Assembly (NCBI GenBank): GCA_004352715.1
Contig: SCFE01000050.1
Location: 1,202,424 to 1,266,423, forward strand
DNA length: 64,000 bases
From: Hofstenia miamia
Lineage: Eukaryota > Xenacoelomorpha > Acoela
Reading direction: 5' to 3'
This document shows positions 59,356 to 64,000 of this stretch, piece after piece. Each line of letters starts with the position of its first letter. Positions within the stretch are counted from its first letter, which is position 1. The position numbers and the translations under genes are program-made. The notes beneath the pieces were generated by a model that was not told where the DNA came from, ran no database searches, and saw only the letters and a list, made by a program, of their open reading frames with translations.

Positions 59356-60355
59356 NNNNNNNNNNNNNNNNNNNNNNNNNNNNNNNNNNNNNNNNNNNNN
59401 NNNNNNNNNNNNNNNNNNNNNNNNNNNNNNNNNNNNNNNNNNNNNNNNNNNNNNNNNNNNNNNNNNNNNNNNNNNNNNNNNNNNNNNNNNNNNNNNNNNN
59501 NNNNNNNNNNNNNNNNNNNNNNNNNNNNNNNNNNNNNNNNNNNNNNNNNNNNNNNNNNNNNNNNNNNNNNNNNNNNNNNNNNNNNNNNNNNNNNNNNNNN
59601 NNNNNNNNNNNNNNNNNNNNNNNNNNNNNNNNNNNNNNNNNNNNNNNNNNNNNNNNNNNNNNNNNNNNNNNNNNNNNNNNNNNNNNNNNNNNNNNNNNNN
59701 NNNNNNNNNNNNNNNNNNNNNNNNNNNNNNNNNNNNNNNNNNNNNNNNNNNNNNNNNNNNNNNNNNNNNNNNNNNNNNNNNNNNNNNNNNNNNNNNNNNN
59801 NNNNNNNNNNNNNNNNNNNNNNNNNNNNNNNNNNNNNNNNNNNNNNNNNNNNNNNNNNNNNNNNNNNNNNNNNNNNNNNNNNNNNNNNNNNNNNNNNNNN
59901 NNNNNNNNNNNNNNNNNNNNNNNNNNNNNNNNNNNNNNNNNNNNNNNNNNNNNNNNNNNNNNNNNNNNNNNNNNNNNNNNNNNNNNNNNNNNNNNNNNNN
60001 NNNNNNNNNNNNNNNNNNNNNNNNNNNNNNNNNNNNNNNNNNNNNNNNNNNNNNNNNNNNNNNNNNNNNNNNNNNNNNNNNNNNNNNNNNNNNNNNNNNN
60101 NNNNNNNNNNNNNNNNNNNNNNNNNNNNNNNNNNNNNNNNNNNNNNNNNNNNNNNNNNNNNNNNNNNNNNNNNNNNNNNNNNNNNNNNNNNNNNNNNNNN
60201 NNNNNNNNNNNNNNNNNNNNNNNNNNNNNNNNNNNNNNNNNNNNNNNNNNNNNNNNNNNNNNNNNNNNNNNNNNNNNNNNNNNNNNNNNNNNNNNNNNNN
60301 NNNNNNNNNNNNNNNNNNNNNNNNNNNNNNNNNNNNNNNNNNNNNNNNNNNNNNN
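59356..60355. other. Assembly gap, exactly 1000 N
   Basis: A round-number scaffold gap; ORFs spanning it are meaningless. Confidence 0.99.
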
Positions 60356-61237
60356 TCATGTGTTAGAACCAATGTTTTTAAAGCAGATTGTGCTTGGCGA
60401 TGTGTCAGAGACATTATTTGAGTTTCCGATAGTGATAATACAATTTCTTTCTTTGAAAGATCCATTTTTCGAAAATGATTGAAGATAATTTAATTTATAT
60501 GTATTTTCTTTATTACGAATCAAGAGATAATTGCAAATTCCAAACGTTCGTAATTTCCCACCATATATATATATATATACTGGCGATATATACTATGTTA
60601 CATTTCCTAGGGGCAATAGTATACAGCGCCAGTCAGAAATGACGTCTTTAACTGAAATACAATCTTCATAATTTTTTGTTTGCGCACTCAACTATTTATA
60701 ATGCACATTTGTGTAGCATACATGCAGGTGTTATGAAATCTTTAATTTTTATTAATTTTCAAAACACTCAATTATATACAGCACCATGTATATGTAAACT
60801 GTGTCTACAACGCCGGTATAAATTTATCATGAGCATACAACGCCACGCCAGTATAAATATATTTTTTTTAGAGATATGCTATATAAATTCATTTAGTCTA
60901 TAAGCACTTGTTGATGAAATTTAACCACTTATGGGTCATCGTCAAGAATATAGTATAGCGGCAAATAAAACTTTGCAAAAATACTACACTAAATAATTAA
61001 AAAATCATATATACCATGCATTAACTAAAATAAATAAGTTCGATTGATGTAATTAAAGTGGTTGTTTAAAATATAATTAGGATCTTCTTTCTTTAGTATA
61101 ATTGCTTCTGCTATTTTGGTGTTCTTTGTTCTTATTATGATGTCAAAATTACTTTCTTTAAGTTCGTGAGGATGTTGATAGATTTCTGTGTTTAAATGTC
61201 CACTTATATATATATATATATATTTATATATATAGAT

Positions 61238-61279
<42 letters not shown>

Positions 61280-61442
61280 GGGCTTTGGATGCAAAAAATC
61301 AATAGATACTATAGTGGAGGGCGCTGAATACGGGTCCATTTGTTTTTTTGAAAAAATCTGAAACTCATACATAAGAAAATGGGATACAAATCCCATAGTA
61401 TCTAGAGCCCAAATATATGTATATATATATATATATATATAT
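60356..61442. other. Unassigned sequence between gaps; AT microsatellites
   Basis: Contains (TA)n at about 61207-61280 and 61420-61442. Two minus-strand coding-like scraps are visible: a start-codon segment at 60465-60356 (MDLSKKEIVLSLSETQIMSL and onward) running into the gap, and a tail at about 61180-61025 (NFDIIIRTKNTKIAEAIILK) ending in a stop. Neither family is recognised. Confidence 0.35.
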
Positions 61443-62442
61443 NNNNNNNNNNNNNNNNNNNNNNNNNNNNNNNNNNNNNNNNNNNNNNNNNNNNNNNNNN
61501 NNNNNNNNNNNNNNNNNNNNNNNNNNNNNNNNNNNNNNNNNNNNNNNNNNNNNNNNNNNNNNNNNNNNNNNNNNNNNNNNNNNNNNNNNNNNNNNNNNNN
61601 NNNNNNNNNNNNNNNNNNNNNNNNNNNNNNNNNNNNNNNNNNNNNNNNNNNNNNNNNNNNNNNNNNNNNNNNNNNNNNNNNNNNNNNNNNNNNNNNNNNN
61701 NNNNNNNNNNNNNNNNNNNNNNNNNNNNNNNNNNNNNNNNNNNNNNNNNNNNNNNNNNNNNNNNNNNNNNNNNNNNNNNNNNNNNNNNNNNNNNNNNNNN
61801 NNNNNNNNNNNNNNNNNNNNNNNNNNNNNNNNNNNNNNNNNNNNNNNNNNNNNNNNNNNNNNNNNNNNNNNNNNNNNNNNNNNNNNNNNNNNNNNNNNNN
61901 NNNNNNNNNNNNNNNNNNNNNNNNNNNNNNNNNNNNNNNNNNNNNNNNNNNNNNNNNNNNNNNNNNNNNNNNNNNNNNNNNNNNNNNNNNNNNNNNNNNN
62001 NNNNNNNNNNNNNNNNNNNNNNNNNNNNNNNNNNNNNNNNNNNNNNNNNNNNNNNNNNNNNNNNNNNNNNNNNNNNNNNNNNNNNNNNNNNNNNNNNNNN
62101 NNNNNNNNNNNNNNNNNNNNNNNNNNNNNNNNNNNNNNNNNNNNNNNNNNNNNNNNNNNNNNNNNNNNNNNNNNNNNNNNNNNNNNNNNNNNNNNNNNNN
62201 NNNNNNNNNNNNNNNNNNNNNNNNNNNNNNNNNNNNNNNNNNNNNNNNNNNNNNNNNNNNNNNNNNNNNNNNNNNNNNNNNNNNNNNNNNNNNNNNNNNN
62301 NNNNNNNNNNNNNNNNNNNNNNNNNNNNNNNNNNNNNNNNNNNNNNNNNNNNNNNNNNNNNNNNNNNNNNNNNNNNNNNNNNNNNNNNNNNNNNNNNNNN
62401 NNNNNNNNNNNNNNNNNNNNNNNNNNNNNNNNNNNNNNNNNN
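61443..62442. other. Assembly gap, exactly 1000 N
   Basis: A round-number scaffold gap, flanked on the left by an AT microsatellite. Confidence 0.99.
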
Positions 62443-62760
62443 TGGAAATGGTACTATTGGAAATCAACAGAGCATATGAACTAAACACAAAGAAGGACTT
62501 CCGCAAATTGATATTGGAAGAGAAGAACGCGCCGGAGATCAGATATAGGACGTCCGCATGGTTGCTAGTGATATGGCTCACAGAAGAAAAAGACCTCAGG
62601 CTACCTGTAACCAGAGACCAAATTATCACCGATAAATACACAAAAGAAAAATTGGAAATTAAAAGGCCACGTTGAAAAGACGGAATCGCCGGATAAAAAC
62701 GAGAAACCAATGCAGACAATAGAAAAATTGATAAGTAGGCTGATAACAAAATACAACCAA
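62443..62760 (+). pseudogene. Element D: N-terminal part of env-position ORF, frameshifted
   Basis: DNA-level alignment to element C (about 55040-54760, minus strand) is clear, for example GGTTGCTAGTGATATGG against its C counterpart. The matching protein reading is LSPINTQKKNWKLKGHVEK then SPDKNEKPMQTIEKLISRLI in the frame ending near 62757. The separate 75-codon ORF 62448-62675 is in another frame, and a shift near 62757 leads into the long downstream frame. Either two indels or sequencing errors near the gap. Confidence 0.6.
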
Positions 62761-64000
62761 CGGGAAGAATATCAATAGTGGAGCTCGCAAACATTACAGG
62801 AATATGCCCGAGCGAAATACAAATATTCAAAGAGCCGATGCGAAAGTACATGTGGGGTGCAACTTCAGAAACAAGATTAAAACAACTCCCCAACCAGCCA
62901 TGGATAACTACAAGGAAAATAGTCAAACAAAAACTAGCCGACACAAAAGATATAACAAAGCTAATCGAAGAGAAAAACATACAACGAGTGATAAATGAAA
63001 ACATGAAACGGCACGTGAGAGACAGCCCGAGATGCACTTTTACGAAAATAATTAGAAGGGCCGAGATGCTGAAGAAGGGTGGAATAACGACACCAGTGGA
63101 GATATGTGAAATGGTGACGAAATCGCAGCAAGAAATCATTAAAGAAGAACAACTGCTAACTTCATCACAACTACTACTATCGCCACAAACGCAAACAGTG
63201 ATCGACCGCATTAACATCGAAAAATGGGGAGACACGAGTCAAGACAGTACGATAGAGTGGATCGATACGGATGATGAACGATTCTTGGTAGAAATAAAAG
63301 TCACCAAAGAAAGAAAAGAAATAACAGAAAGAAACTATCAAAGGATAAGAGAGCAACAGACAGTTGCAACAATGAAGTTAATGTTTACGGAAGCATTCAC
63401 GCGTACAGAGTTAGAGGAACTATTGAAGCCTTTCAACCAAATTGCCCTCGATGTTGAATGCGTCACATCAAGAATTGAAATACAAGAACGCCTACACATA
63501 AAATTAAGTAAACGGGGTCTAACACAATCATTCTGGGAGACAATCCCAGAGGCGAAAATGAATTACCCCGCCACCATTGGTTTAGCAACGGCATCTAATA
63601 CAATGGGCACTTATGATGAAATCGAAAGACTAATTGATACAAAGATCTTATTGTGTATGCCGCCAAAAACAATAGCAATACCCATGGTACTGCCAAGATG
63701 GAGACTCCCCAAAGAGGTCCGTCCAGCCAAAACATTCTTGCACAAATACAAATCATACGTAAATTCTCGGAGTAAAGCGATGGAAATGATACAATGTGAA
63801 GATTACAGGAAAACGAAAAAGATACTAATAGACAACGATAACAAGGAACGTATTTATATTGAAGGCACGATTACCCCAGATCAATTATATACAGAAGGGG
63901 AAGCTATACATATTCAACTTAAAGAACTGAGGAGAGAAATAGAACAACGACAACCGCGAGCAGTCATTTTATTCTCAGGAGTCAATGACATAGTATGGAC
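62739..64000 (+). CDS. Element D env-position ORF, long open frame running off the window
   Basis: Open without a stop for about 420 codons from 62739 to the window edge; first in-frame ATG at 62838. It aligns colinearly with element C's ORF and more distantly with B's: SIVELANITGICPSEIQIF, KEPMRKYMWGA, TPVEICEMVTKSQQEIIKEE, RINIEKWGDTSQDSTIEWID, IALDVECVTSRIEI, MNYPATIGLATAS, KILLCMPPKTIAIPMVLPRW, YIEGTITPDQLYTEG, AVILFSGVNDIVW. It is rich in CG dinucleotides and CGA codons, where the older copies have TGA. Mostly soluble and charged; no signal peptide, membrane span or known motif seen. By synteny with B it is the third ORF of an LTR retrotransposon. Function unknown. Confidence 0.75.

Noticed and set aside
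59193-60465. Long ORFs on both strands across 59356-60355
   Set aside because: They exist only because N codons are never stops.
61025-63235. 736-codon minus-strand ORF
   Set aside because: Half is a 1000-N gap and AT microsatellite. The right part is the antisense of element D's ORF; only the last about 50 codons look protein-like and are listed as unassigned.

Overview
This is animal nuclear DNA: AT-rich, intron-containing, transposon-dense and scaffold-quality. It has long N runs (two of exactly 1000 N at 59356-60355 and 61443-62442) and several single-N joins flanked by duplicated sequence. The clade cannot be fixed. The metazoan assignment rests on a complete eight-exon gene for the PTB/harmonin-homology protein CCM2 (malcavernin) on the minus strand, and on animal-type transposon families.

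Layout. 1-2640: minus-strand LINE (apurinic-like endonuclease plus reverse transcriptase with YADD), broken by frameshifts and one assembly duplication. 3092-3610: short repeats. 3671-4578: second LINE fragment. 5480-6456: decayed plus-strand ORF of an uncharacterised transposon-associated family. 6815-9107: degenerate hAT transposase (KIAA1586-like), minus strand. 11876-28214: CCM2; its introns hold a foldback element split by a TTAA-flanked MITE, a hAT-like MITE, a 667-bp DNA element abutting a splice acceptor, and relics of an unidentified duplicated gene. An intact-looking exon of that unidentified gene lies upstream at 29110-29273.

30583-59214: a pair of about 500-bp direct repeats bounds a nest of transposons, most of it strikingly CpG-depleted. 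Element A (31667-48531) is an LTR retrotransposon with 132/134-bp LTRs, 5-bp target duplication TGTGG and an apparent self-priming site. Element B (33388-46859) is inserted in A's pol with a 4-bp duplication CTAT; it has about 870-bp LTRs, a tRNA-Trp primer site, gag, protease, RT/RNase H, integrase and a long extra ORF in the env position. A hAT transposon (49506-51672) has a perfect 8-bp duplication GTTATTAA and carries a nested MITE. Element C (53014-57034) keeps gag and the same env-position ORF.

62443-64000: a CpG-rich, plus-strand, much better preserved copy of the same env-position ORF, open for about 420 codons to the window edge. Three copies (B, C and this one, D) therefore define a conserved protein that I cannot assign to any known family. 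It ends at the polypurine tract and 3' LTR in B and C, and is the best candidate here for something undescribed. Across 31-57 kb the retroelement and hAT reading frames are interrupted mainly by TGA, often where relatives have arginine. This is what complete CpG-to-TpG decay (CGA to TGA) would produce, and by eye there is no CG dinucleotide between about 46678 and 49737.
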